Source of the DNA: Marinovum sp034669705
Lineage (GTDB): Bacteria > Pseudomonadota > Alphaproteobacteria > Rhodobacterales > Rhodobacteraceae
Assembly (NCBI RefSeq): GCF_034669705.1
Contig: NZ_JAXMOR010000005.1
Span: forward strand, 62,001 to 126,000
DNA length: 64,000 nucleotides
Direction of reading: 5' to 3'
Position numbers and translations under genes: made by a program. Under the pieces are notes generated by a model. The model did not search any database and was not told the DNA's origin. It saw only the letters and a program-made list of their open reading frames with translations. Positions 42,037 through 50,678 of the stretch are shown one piece after another (the stretch's first letter is position 1; every line of letters starts with the position of its first letter).

Positions 42037-42861
42037 ATGGCTGACGACGCTTTGATCCACGATCCCAAGGGCGGCATGCCGCGGCTGCTGGAAATCATGC
42101 GGCGGCTGCGCGATCCGGAGGCGGGCTGTCCCTGGGACATCGAACAGGATTTCAGCACCATCGCACCCTATACCATCGAAGAGGCCTATGAGGTCGCCGA
42201 CGCCATCGAGCGGCAGGACTGGGGCGAGCTCAAGGGCGAGCTGGGCGACCTGCTGTTCCAGTCGGTGTTCCACGCGCAGATGGCCGAGGAGGCCGGGCTG
42301 TTCAGCTTTGACGACGTGGCCAACACCATGTCCGACAAGATGGTCGCGCGGCATCCGCATGTCTTCGGCGACGAGAGCCGCGACAAGAGCCCCGAGCAGC
42401 AGACACGCGACTGGGAGGCGATCAAGGCCGCCGAGCGCGCCGGCAAGGCGCAGAAAGGCGCGCTCGAGGGCGTGGCCGTCGGGCTGCCGGCGCTGCTCAG
42501 GGCCTTCAAGCTGCAGAAACGCGCCGCGCGGGTCGGCTTCGACTGGCCCGAGACCGCGCAGGTGCTCGACAAGATCGCCGAGGAGGCGCACGAGCTGGTC
42601 GAGGCGCGCGACACGCTGACCCGGGACGCGGTTGAAGAGGAAATGGGCGATCTGCTCTTCGTCATGGCCAACCTTGCACGACATCTCGACGTCGAACCGG
42701 AGGCGGCGCTGCGCCGGGCCAATGCGAAATTCACCCGGCGTTTCAGGTCGATAGAGGCCGCTCTTGCCGCATCGGGGCGGACAGCCGAGGAGTCGACGCT
42801 GGAGGAAATGGATGCGCTCTGGGATGCCGCCAAGGCCGATGAGCGCCGGGCGGCGGAATGA
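42037..42861 (+). CDS. mazG: Nucleoside triphosphate pyrophosphohydrolase MazG
   Basis: A 274-residue all-alpha NTP pyrophosphohydrolase that cleaves NTPs and dNTPs to monophosphates, reducing misincorporation and affecting (p)ppGpp. Two MazG repeats are visible: LLEIMRRLRDPEAGCPWD with EEAYEVADAI and GELGDLLFQSVFHA, then KIAEEAHELVEA with EEEMGDLLFVMANLARHL. The EExxE and ExxD metal-binding pattern is present in both. Length is normal. Divergent from agmatinase. Confidence 0.95.
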   Translation: MADDALIHDPKGGMPRLLEIMRRLRDPEAGCPWDIEQDFSTIAPYTIEEAYEVADAIERQDWGELKGELGDLLFQSVFHAQMAEEAGLFSFDDVANTMSDKMVARHPHVFGDESRDKSPEQQTRDWEAIKAAERAGKAQKGALEGVAVGLPALLRAFKLQKRAARVGFDWPETAQVLDKIAEEAHELVEARDTLTRDAVEEEMGDLLFVMANLARHLDVEPEAALRRANAKFTRRFRSIEAALAASGRTAEESTLEEMDALWDAAKADERRAAE

Positions 42862-42864
42862 GCC

Positions 42865-43725
42865 TCAGCGCAGCAATGTGATCCCTTCGAGGCCGGCAAT
42901 CCGCTCGAGGTCTGCGCTGTAACGTCCTGACAAAACACTCTTTTCACTCTCGGAATACCGGGTGACCCCGAGATCGCGGTCATCCTCGGAGAAATCGCGG
43001 ATCACCTGCTGCCACTCGGCCCGCGGCAGGGTTTCACCGGCGTGGTAGCGCGCCTGCAGATGGCGCAGCGCAGCGTCTGTGGCCGAACGGTTCACGCTGT
43101 TCGTGGGCTCCCCCAGCGGGCCGTCGAGCGCCGGCATCAACCGACGCAGCAGGTCGCAGCTGCGGCCGCGGCGCGCGTAATCCGCCACAAGCAGTTCCTG
43201 CGGCGCGAGAATGTCGCGAAACGCCTGCACCAGCTCTACCCAACCGCGGTCCATGGCGAGAAACCCCGGCACCCGCCCGGCGAAATCGCCCACCGGATGA
43301 TCCTCGGCCCGTTTGCGATAAGCGCTCGCGAACAGCGTGTCGTAGCTGCGCAGCAGCAGCAGAACCCGGCGGGTCTGCCCGCCGGCGGCGGCGATCGCGT
43401 TGGCCATAAGCCGCAGGCGCTGCTCGGCCTGGGGATAGAACTGGCCGCGCAGAAAGGGGAACATCTGTCCGGGAATGTTCTCCTCCGAGAGCAGCAGCGC
43501 CCTTGAAGGATCAGGGCTGTGATGGCGCAGCCGCCGCAGCACGCCGTCATGTCCCGCCTTGTTGAGCGGCAGCCGCAAGGTGCCCCCCGGCGCACCTTCG
43601 CGGCCGGGATAGGCCACGTCGCAACCCACGGCATCCAGCGCCACCCGGTTCACCGCGAGACAGAGCTGGAATGACGATGTGCCGGTGCGATGGGCGCCGG
43701 CGTGGATCAGGATCTCTTTCGGCAT
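42865..43725 (-). CDS. Sulfotransferase-like protein
   Basis: A 286-residue protein with an N-terminal PAPS-binding-type loop, ILIHAGAHRTGTSSFQLCLA, and a central RRVLLLLRSYDTLFASAYRK that resembles the 3'-phosphate-binding strand-helix of sulfotransferases. Roseobacters often carry such cytosolic sulfotransferase-fold proteins near polysaccharide genes, but the acceptor is unknown. I use the ATG at 43725, preceded by AGGA; long upstream extensions run antisense into the nucleoside hydrolase gene. It ends 4 bases from mazG (convergent). Confidence 0.75.
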   Translation of the reverse strand: MPKEILIHAGAHRTGTSSFQLCLAVNRVALDAVGCDVAYPGREGAPGGTLRLPLNKAGHDGVLRRLRHHSPDPSRALLLSEENIPGQMFPFLRGQFYPQAEQRLRLMANAIAAAGGQTRRVLLLLRSYDTLFASAYRKRAEDHPVGDFAGRVPGFLAMDRGWVELVQAFRDILAPQELLVADYARRGRSCDLLRRLMPALDGPLGEPTNSVNRSATDAALRHLQARYHAGETLPRAEWQQVIRDFSEDDRDLGVTRYSESEKSVLSGRYSADLERIAGLEGITLLR

Positions 43726-43846
43726 CTCGGGGTCCTGGTTTGGGAAACCTTGCGGGTTTATGGCGGTTGCCGCATACCGCTTATGGACTTTCGGGGCTGC
43801 GATTGACAAGTTGGCGGCCACGAAGCCCTGGCCCGAACGAGGTCCC

Positions 43847-44788
43847 ATGACAGCACGCAAGATCATCATCGACACCGACCCCGGACAGGACGACGCGGTG
43901 GCGATCCTTCTCGCCCTGGCCAGCCCCGAGGAGATCGAGGTGCTGGGCATCACCGCCGTGGCCGGCAACGTGCCGCTGGCGCTGACCGTGAAAAATGCCC
44001 GCATCGTCTGCGAGCTGGCCGGCAAGACGGACGTGCCGGTGTTCGCCGGCTGCGACGCGCCGCTGACGCGGCCGCTGGTGACCGCCGAGCACGTGCATGG
44101 CAAGACCGGGCTCGACGGTCCGGTTCTGCCGGACCCCGAAATGCCTCTGCAAGAGCAGCACGCGGTCGATTTCATCATCGAGACCCTGCGCGCCGAGCCC
44201 GCAGGCACGGTGATGCTCTGCCCGCTGGGACCGCTGACAAATATCGCCACTGCCTTTGATCGCGCGCCCGAAATTGCCGGCCGGGTGCAGGAGATCGTGC
44301 TGATGGGCGGCGCCTATTTCGAGGTCGGCAACATCACCCCGGCGGCCGAGTTCAACATTTACGTCGACCCGGAAGCTGCTGATATCGTGTTTAAATCAGG
44401 CGCGCCGATCACTGTGATGCCACTTGACGTGACGCATAAGGCGCTGGTCACCAAGGCGCGCAACGACGGCTTTCGCGCACTTGGCACACCGGTAGGCCGC
44501 GCGGTGGCCGAGATGACCGATTTTTTCGAGCGGTTCGACAAGGAGAAATACGGCTCCGATGGCGCGCCGCTGCATGACCCTTGCGTGATTGGCTGGCTGC
44601 TGAGGCCAGAGTTGTTCTCGGGCCGGCGGATCAATGTCGAGATCGAGACCGGCTCTGAATTGACTCTCGGGATGACCGTGGCCGACTGGTGGGGCGTCAC
44701 CGACCGCAAGGCCAATGCGCTCTTCATCGGCGATGTCGACGCCGATGGGTTCTTTGATCTGCTAACGGAAAGGCTGGCCCGGTTATGA
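43847..44788 (+). CDS. Nucleoside hydrolase, inosine-uridine preferring type
   Basis: A 313-residue calcium-dependent ribohydrolase that splits purine or pyrimidine nucleosides to base and ribose. The metal-binding N-terminus IIIDTDPGQDDAVAIL (DxDxxxDD), the VPVFAGCDAPL loop, EIVLMGGAYFEVGN and AAEFNIYVDPEAA are all family signatures. The ATG at 43847 follows GAGG. The GNAT gene overlaps its stop by 4 bases. Confidence 0.94.
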   Translation: MTARKIIIDTDPGQDDAVAILLALASPEEIEVLGITAVAGNVPLALTVKNARIVCELAGKTDVPVFAGCDAPLTRPLVTAEHVHGKTGLDGPVLPDPEMPLQEQHAVDFIIETLRAEPAGTVMLCPLGPLTNIATAFDRAPEIAGRVQEIVLMGGAYFEVGNITPAAEFNIYVDPEAADIVFKSGAPITVMPLDVTHKALVTKARNDGFRALGTPVGRAVAEMTDFFERFDKEKYGSDGAPLHDPCVIGWLLRPELFSGRRINVEIETGSELTLGMTVADWWGVTDRKANALFIGDVDADGFFDLLTERLARL

Positions 44789-45234
44789 GCACAAGGTTGC
44801 ACCTCGCCGGTCCCGACGACCTTGAGCGGCTGATGCCGCTGACCACCGCCTTTTCGGTCGAGACCGGCATCAAGACCGACGACGACTGGCGCCGCGCCGC
44901 TGTCGCGCCGCTGCTCGAGGGCTCGCCGCATGGTGCGGTCTACCTGATCGGGCCGCAGAAGGCGCCGGTGGGCTATATCATCCTCAGCTTCGGCTGGTCG
45001 CTGGAATTCGGCGGCATGGACGGCTTCGTCGACGAACTCTACATCCGCCCCGCCGTGCGTGGCCGCGGCATGGCGACCGATGTGCTCTATTCGCTGCCGC
45101 GGGCGCTGCGCGATGCCGGGCTGAAGGCGCTGCATCTCGAGGTCAATCGCGAGGACGCCTCGGCGCAGCGGCTCTATCGCAAGGCGCATTTTCAGCTGCG
45201 CGGCGGATATTCATTGATGTCGCTGAAGTTGTGA
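44785..45234 (+). CDS. GNAT family N-acetyltransferase
   Basis: A 149-residue acetyl-CoA-dependent acetyltransferase. The acetyl-CoA binding loop is YIRPAVRGRGMATDVLYSLP (motif A), followed by KALHLEVNREDASAQRLYRK. The substrate is unknown. Its ATGA start overlap with the nucleoside hydrolase indicates a two-gene operon, so a link to nucleoside salvage is possible but unproven. Confidence 0.9.
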   Translation: MSTRLHLAGPDDLERLMPLTTAFSVETGIKTDDDWRRAAVAPLLEGSPHGAVYLIGPQKAPVGYIILSFGWSLEFGGMDGFVDELYIRPAVRGRGMATDVLYSLPRALRDAGLKALHLEVNREDASAQRLYRKAHFQLRGGYSLMSLKL

Positions 45235-45279
45235 GGCCATGCTGGGCCGGACGGCCCTCTCCTTCATGCGGATAACATC

Positions 45280-46527
45280 ATGAATTTCCTGCAGATCACA
45301 TCGCTGCTGATCGTCCTTGCCGGGCTTTTTGGCGCGATCAACTACCTGGTGCTCAAGCTGCCGGCGGCGATCGGCATTCTGGTGGTGGCGCTGCTCGCCT
45401 CGTTCGGGATCATGGCGCTCGACCTCGTGCTGCCGGCGCTGGGGCTGGCCGACACGGTGCGCGCCACGGTGCAGGGGCTGGAATTCTCCGACGCGCTGCT
45501 CGAGGGGATGCTGGGGCTGTTGCTCTTTGCCGGAGCGCTGCATGTCAAGCTCTCGGACCTGCGCGAGCAATGGCGGCTGGTCTTCCTGATTGCGACGCTG
45601 GGGGTTGGCCTGTCGACGTTGATCGCGGGCTTCGGCTTTTTCTGGATGACCGGCATGCCGCTGCTGGTGGCGCTGGTCTTTGGCGCGCTGATCTCGCCCA
45701 CCGATCCGGTGGCGGTGCTCGGCGTGCTGCGAGAGGCCAACCTGCGCAAGGAACTCGAGACCAAGATCGCCGGCGAGTCGCTGTTCAACGACGGCGTCGG
45801 CTACGTGGTCTTTCTGGTGCTGGTCGGGCTGGCCTTTCCCGCCGGCGACGCGCATGGCGGCGGGCTGCAGGCGGCGGCGCTGCTTTTCGTGCAGGAGGCG
45901 CTTGGCGGCGCGGTGCTGGGGATCGTGCTGGGCTGGCTGACCTTCCGGCTGATGCGGCGGATCGACGATTACTCGCTCGAGGTGCTGCTGACCCTCGGGC
46001 TGGCCTTTGGCGGCTATGAACTGGCGGTGGCGCTGCATGTCTCGGCGCCGATCATGGCGGTCTGCGCCGGGCTCTTGATCGGCGATATCGGCACCAAGCA
46101 CGGCATGACCGAAGAGACCCGCAACTACGTCGAGGCGTTCTGGAAGCTGATCGACGAGATTCTCAACGCGGTGCTGTTCCTGATGATCGGCTTCGAAGTC
46201 TTTGCGCTGGCCTTCGACGTCAGCGATCTGGTGATCGGCGTGATGTCGATCGCGCTGGCGCTGGTGGCGCGGCTGGTGGCCGTGGCGGTGCCGGTGCTGG
46301 TGCTGCGCCCGTTCCGCAGCTTTCCGCGTGACGTGATCCCGCTCATGACATGGGGCGGGCTCAAGGGCGGCATCTCGGTCGCGCTGGCGCTGTCGCTGCC
46401 CGAGGGCGAATGGAAGCCGCTGATCCTGACCGCGACCTATGTGGTGGTGATCTTCTCGATCATCGTCCAGGGCCTTACCGTCACCCGCCTGGCCAACCGG
46501 CTGGGCCGCGAGCCGGATCTCGTCTGA
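45280..46527 (+). CDS. Cation/proton antiporter, NhaP-type (CPA1)
   Basis: A 415-residue inner-membrane antiporter with about twelve helices. The ion-binding helix reads ALISPTDPVAVLGVL and the next catalytic helix GESLFNDGVGYVVFLVL, the ND signature of electroneutral CPA1 exchangers. The end contains WGGLKGGISVALALSLP. Likely a sodium/proton exchanger for pH and salt balance, suitable for a marine or saline habitat. Its stop overlaps the start of the ZntB-like gene by 1 base. Confidence 0.93.
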   Translation: MNFLQITSLLIVLAGLFGAINYLVLKLPAAIGILVVALLASFGIMALDLVLPALGLADTVRATVQGLEFSDALLEGMLGLLLFAGALHVKLSDLREQWRLVFLIATLGVGLSTLIAGFGFFWMTGMPLLVALVFGALISPTDPVAVLGVLREANLRKELETKIAGESLFNDGVGYVVFLVLVGLAFPAGDAHGGGLQAAALLFVQEALGGAVLGIVLGWLTFRLMRRIDDYSLEVLLTLGLAFGGYELAVALHVSAPIMAVCAGLLIGDIGTKHGMTEETRNYVEAFWKLIDEILNAVLFLMIGFEVFALAFDVSDLVIGVMSIALALVARLVAVAVPVLVLRPFRSFPRDVIPLMTWGGLKGGISVALALSLPEGEWKPLILTATYVVVIFSIIVQGLTVTRLANRLGREPDLV

Positions 46528-47474
46528 TGGCGCTGTTCGTCTTTGATTTCGATGCCGAGGGCCGGGCGCATGAGGGCGCGCTCGACCGTGAGGTGGCCGA
46601 GGGTTACTGGCGCTGGGTGCATTTTGATCTGGCGGCGCCGGGCACGGTGGCCCGCGTCGGCCAGCTGGTCTCGGAAGAGGCGGCCGAAGTGCTGGTCCAG
46701 CCCGAGACGCGGCCGCGCTACCTGGCGCTCGGCGAGGCGATGATCCTGATCCTGCGGGGGGCCAATTTCAACCCCGGCCAGTCGGCCGATGACATGGTCT
46801 CGCTCAGGCTCTGTGCCAGTGCCTCGCTGGTTGTCACGCTGCGCCACCGGCCGATCTTTGCGGTGCGCGACCTGCAGGGCGAGCTCGACGGCGGTCGCTG
46901 CCTGCCCGGCGGCCCGGGCGAGCTGGTGGCCGAGCTGACCGAGCGGCTGGTCGACCGGATCGAACAGGTCTCGCTCAGGCTCGACGATCAGGTCGACGCG
47001 CTGGAAGAGGCGATCCTTGATCCCGACTGCCCGCCGGATGTGCTGGCCCCCCTGCCCGAGCTGCGCCGTGCCTCGATCCGCCTGCTGCGCTACCTGCGGC
47101 CACAGAGCGAGACCCTGCGGCGGCTCGAGAGCCGGCCGGTCGACGCGATGGTGCTGCCGCAGGACGAGATCCGCGAGAGCGCCAACCGGGCGCAGCGCGC
47201 GCTCGAGGAGCTTGACGCGGTGCACCAGCGGCTCGATGCGCTGGCCGATCACCAATATGCCCAGAAGGCCGACCAGCTGTCGCGCAATGGCTATGGCCTT
47301 TCGGTGGTGGCGGCGATCTTTCTGCCACTGGGGTTCGTCACCGGACTTTTCGGGATGAATGTCGGTGGCCTGCCCTTCGATGACACGCCGCTGGGCTTTG
47401 CCATCGTCTGTTTCAGCATGGCCGGTTCGGTCATCCTCGTGCTGCTGATTCTGCGGCTCCTGCGGCTGATCTAG
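46527..47474 (+). CDS. zntB: CorA-family zinc transporter ZntB-like
   Basis: A 315-residue member of the CorA superfamily: a large cytoplasmic domain with long helices (about 130-250) and two C-terminal membrane helices. The selectivity motif GMN is present in TGLFGMNVGGLPF, with the GG that marks ZntB proteins. It would form a pentamer that moves divalent cations, probably zinc. The ATG overlaps the antiporter stop (TGATG), so both ion transporters are made from one message. Confidence 0.9.
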   Translation: MALFVFDFDAEGRAHEGALDREVAEGYWRWVHFDLAAPGTVARVGQLVSEEAAEVLVQPETRPRYLALGEAMILILRGANFNPGQSADDMVSLRLCASASLVVTLRHRPIFAVRDLQGELDGGRCLPGGPGELVAELTERLVDRIEQVSLRLDDQVDALEEAILDPDCPPDVLAPLPELRRASIRLLRYLRPQSETLRRLESRPVDAMVLPQDEIRESANRAQRALEELDAVHQRLDALADHQYAQKADQLSRNGYGLSVVAAIFLPLGFVTGLFGMNVGGLPFDDTPLGFAIVCFSMAGSVILVLLILRLLRLI

Positions 47475-47553
47475 GCTTTGCCCGATTCCCCCCTTACTTG
47501 CGCGGAAAAACCTGCCAGAGTGGGCGCAATCCATTTCAACGGGAGGATACGAC

Positions 47554-48399
47554 ATGGGATTGATGGGCACTTTGGCCAAGGTCGCGCTCGGCTATGCCGC
47601 GGCGCGCGGCGTGGATCACATGAGCCGCAACCAGGGGCTCGGCGGCATGTTGGGCGGTGCGCAACTGCCCCCCGGTGAGGCCAAGGCCAGCCAGAACCCC
47701 TCCGCCGAGGCGATGGGCCAGGTGCCGGGCATGGAGCAGATGCGCGGGATGATGGCGCAGATGCGCGAGAGCGGTGCCCAGAGCATGGGGCAGGCGCAGG
47801 ACATGTTCTCCAAGATGATGGGCGCCGGCGGCGGCGCGGGGATGAACCTGCAGGAGATGATGGGCAACCTGATGGGCAGCAAGACCGAATCCACCGGCGC
47901 CAAGGGTGGCGGTCTGCTGTCGGGCGCCGGCGGCGCCGGGCTGGCGGCGCTGCTGTCGATGGCCGGTGGTGCCGCGGCGGCTCAGGGCAAGGGCGTCAGC
48001 GCCATGCTCGACCAGGTGCCGGAAGGACCCGGCACGCCAGAGGCCGAGGAGGCCGCCGGGCTGATGCTGCGGGCGATGATCCAGGCGGCGAAATCCGACG
48101 GCGGCATCGACGCCGAGGAAAAGGCCCGCATCCTCGAGACCGTGGGCGAGGATGCCGACGCCGAGAGCCAGGCCTTCGTCAAGAAACAGCTCGCGGCCAA
48201 GGTCGATCCCAAGGCGCTGGCCGCCGACACGCCGGAGGCGCAGAAGATGCAGGTCTATTCGATGTCGCTGATGTCGATCCGGGTGGATACCGCGGCCGAG
48301 GCGAAATACCTCGACGAGCTGGCCTCTGAATTGGGGCTCGACCAGCAGACGGTGAACATGCTGCACCTGCAGATGGGGGTGCAGCCGCTCTATGCCTGA
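47554..48399 (+). CDS. DUF533 (YebE/TerB-like) protein
   Basis: A 281-residue protein. An N-terminal hydrophobic glycine/alanine region, a methionine/glutamine-rich middle (about 60-110: GMEQMRGMMAQMRESG), a glycine-alanine segment that may be membrane-associated (about 120-150), and a C-terminal TerB-like domain from about 165 (AMIQAAKSDGGIDAEEKARI) make up the DUF533 layout seen in YebE. Function is unknown. GGGAGG precedes the ATG. It lies alone after zntB. Confidence 0.87.
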   Translation: MGLMGTLAKVALGYAAARGVDHMSRNQGLGGMLGGAQLPPGEAKASQNPSAEAMGQVPGMEQMRGMMAQMRESGAQSMGQAQDMFSKMMGAGGGAGMNLQEMMGNLMGSKTESTGAKGGGLLSGAGGAGLAALLSMAGGAAAAQGKGVSAMLDQVPEGPGTPEAEEAAGLMLRAMIQAAKSDGGIDAEEKARILETVGEDADAESQAFVKKQLAAKVDPKALAADTPEAQKMQVYSMSLMSIRVDTAAEAKYLDELASELGLDQQTVNMLHLQMGVQPLYA

Positions 48400-48417
48400 G
48401 CTTCGGGCGTGACCCTC

Positions 48418-48444
48418 TGGCCCGGCGCATGTGCCGCCGGGCCA
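48418..48444. terminator. Strong hairpin between the DUF533 gene and lysC
   Basis: TGGCCCGGCG, a 7-base loop, CGCCGGGCCA: a perfect 10-bp stem 18 bases after the DUF533 stop. No U-run follows, so it may be a Rho-assisted end or a 3' stability element rather than an intrinsic terminator. Confidence 0.45.
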
Positions 48445-48532
48445 AAGCCTGCCCCGACTGCGCATCGGCGCTCTTGCCCTTTGCCCTCCATCTGCGTAAA
48501 CCGCGCCGGACGATTTCAGGCAGGACGACCCC

Positions 48533-49771
48533 ATGCCCCTTCTGGTGATGAAATTCGGCGGCACCTCTGTCGCCACGCTCGACCGTATCCGCCGCGCCGC
48601 CAAACGCGTGGGCGTGGAAGTGGCCAAGGGCTATGACGTGATCGTCATCGTCTCGGCCATGGCGGGCGAGACCAACAAGCTCGTCGGCCTGGTCAACGAG
48701 ACCTCGCCGCTGTTCGACGCGCGCGAATACGATGCGATCGTATCCTCGGGCGAGAACGTGACCGCCGGCCTGATGGCGCTGACCTTGCAGGAAATGGACG
48801 TGCCGGCGCGTAGTTGGCAGGGCTGGCAGGTGCCGCTCAAGACCACCAACGCCCACGCCGCCGCGCGGATCACCGAGATCCCCACCGACAACATCAACGC
48901 CAAGTTCGCCCAAGGCATGCAGGTGGCCGTGGTCGCGGGCTTTCAGGGCATCGCCCCGGATGGCCGGCTCACCACGCTGGGCCGGGGCGGATCGGACACC
49001 ACCGCAGTGGCCTTTGCCGCCGCCTTTGGCGCCGAGCGCTGCGACATCTACACCGATGTCGACGGCGTCTATACCACCGACCCGCGGATCTGCGAAAAGG
49101 CCCGCAAGCTCGACAAGATCGCCTTTGAAGAGATGCTCGAGCTGGCCTCGCTGGGCGCCAAGGTGCTGCAGACCCGCTCGGTCGAGCTGGCGATGCGCTA
49201 CAACGTGAAGCTGCGGGTGCTTTCGAGCTTCGAGGAAATGGACGATGCGGCCGGAACGCTCGTCTGCGATGAGGAAGAAATCATGGAACTCAATGTCGTC
49301 TCTGGCGTGGCCTATTCCCGTGACGAGGCCAAGATGACCCTGATCTCGGTGGCCGACCGCCCCGGCATCGCCGCCGCGATCTTTGGCCCGCTGTCGGATG
49401 CCGGCGTCAACGTCGACATGATCGTTCAGAACATCTCGGAAGAGGGCCGCACCGACATGACCTTCTCCTGCCCCACCGATCAGGTAAAGCGGGCGGAAAA
49501 GGCAATGTCCGACGCCAAGGCCTCGGGCGCGATCAACTACCACGACATCGTCGCCGACACCGGTGTCGCCAAGGTCTCGGTCGTGGGGATCGGCATGCGG
49601 TCCCACGCCGGCGTGGCGGCCAAGATGTTCAAGGTACTCTCGGATGAGGGTATCAACATCAAGGTCATTACAACCTCCGAGATAAAAATTTCCGTTCTGA
49701 TCGACCGGAAATATATGGAACTCGCCGTGCAGGCCCTGCATGATGCCTTCGAACTGGAAAAAGCGACCTGA
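48533..49771 (+). CDS. lysC: Aspartate kinase
   Basis: A 412-residue enzyme that phosphorylates aspartate, the first step to lysine, threonine, methionine and diaminopimelate. The kinase domain starts VMKFGGTSVATLDRI and contains GRGGSDTTAVAFAAAFGAER; two ACT domains follow from about residue 265 (KMTLISVADRPGIAAAIFGP and KVSVVGIGMRSHAGVAAKMF), which bind lysine and threonine as feedback inhibitors. The ATG at 48533 gives the normal N-terminus. Confidence 0.97.
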   Translation: MPLLVMKFGGTSVATLDRIRRAAKRVGVEVAKGYDVIVIVSAMAGETNKLVGLVNETSPLFDAREYDAIVSSGENVTAGLMALTLQEMDVPARSWQGWQVPLKTTNAHAAARITEIPTDNINAKFAQGMQVAVVAGFQGIAPDGRLTTLGRGGSDTTAVAFAAAFGAERCDIYTDVDGVYTTDPRICEKARKLDKIAFEEMLELASLGAKVLQTRSVELAMRYNVKLRVLSSFEEMDDAAGTLVCDEEEIMELNVVSGVAYSRDEAKMTLISVADRPGIAAAIFGPLSDAGVNVDMIVQNISEEGRTDMTFSCPTDQVKRAEKAMSDAKASGAINYHDIVADTGVAKVSVVGIGMRSHAGVAAKMFKVLSDEGINIKVITTSEIKISVLIDRKYMELAVQALHDAFELEKAT

Positions 49772-49827
49772 CGCCCCCGCCCTGAGACGGGCCTGGGGCA
49801 AGTCGGGTCCGAACGGGGAGATCGGCG

Positions 49828-50610
49828 ATGCGACACGCGGCTTTTGCCGTCGCTCTTGGTGCCTGCCTGCCGCTTGCCGCGGCGGCCGAGCCGCTGTTCT
49901 TTTCCTCGGTCACCTCGAATGACATCGACTATATTCATGCCACCGACCCCGACGCGCTGGCCTGTCTGGTAGATCGCGGCGACGGACGCCGCGAGATGCC
50001 AGACAAGCGCGGCGGCCCGCTGATCGCCGAGGGGGTGCACCTGTTTGATGCGCGCTATCTTGATGGTGCGGTGGTGCCGATCTGGGCGCATCCGGCGCTG
50101 GGTGACCGGGCCGCGGCCCTGCAGACGGTCGCGCCGCTGGCACAGGCCATCGGCAAGCTGCCGGCCTTCATGCGCGCGGGGCTGGACCATGTGGTGGTGC
50201 TCAAGGGCGACGAGAGCGCCTTTGCCGAGGACCGCGGGCGCTTCTTCGTGGTCTATTCCGACAATGTGGCACGCCGCATCGCCACCCATGATCTTGAGGA
50301 AACGGTGTTTCACGAGAGCGTCCATGCCACGCTCGACCAGCCGCACGCGCGTTCCGAGGGCTGGCTTGCGGCGCAACGGGCCGACGGCGCCTTTCTGACC
50401 GGCTATGGCGCCGAAAACCCCGAGGGCGAGGACTTGGCCGAGACGCTGCTGATCGCCCATGCGGCGCTGCGTCATCCTGACAGGCTGCCGGCGGCCGTGC
50501 ATCAGGCGCTCGCGACACAGGTCCCCCAGCGGCTGGCCTTTCTCGAGCAGCTTCTGTCGCGGCTGGACCGGCCGCCGACAGTGCAGGACAGGGCCACGGT
50601 TTGCGGCTAG
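49828..50610 (+). CDS. Secreted putative zinc metallopeptidase-like protein (HExxH)
   Basis: A 260-residue protein with a signal peptide (MRHAAFAVALGACLPLAAAA). Its notable motif is ETVFHESVHATLDQPH near residue 157, which contains an HExxH zinc-site pattern (HESVH), with an acidic stretch NPEGEDLAETLL about 40 residues later that could supply the third ligand. I do not recognise a named family. It sits between lysC and ptsP on the same strand; a functional link to either is not evident. Exported to the periplasm or outside by inference. Confidence 0.7.
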   Translation: MRHAAFAVALGACLPLAAAAEPLFFSSVTSNDIDYIHATDPDALACLVDRGDGRREMPDKRGGPLIAEGVHLFDARYLDGAVVPIWAHPALGDRAAALQTVAPLAQAIGKLPAFMRAGLDHVVVLKGDESAFAEDRGRFFVVYSDNVARRIATHDLEETVFHESVHATLDQPHARSEGWLAAQRADGAFLTGYGAENPEGEDLAETLLIAHAALRHPDRLPAAVHQALATQVPQRLAFLEQLLSRLDRPPTVQDRATVCG

Positions 50611-50678
50611 ACGAAGACGGCACTACTGCGGAGCCTCCGCACAACGATACACCGGTCCGAACGAGGGGACAGCACCAC

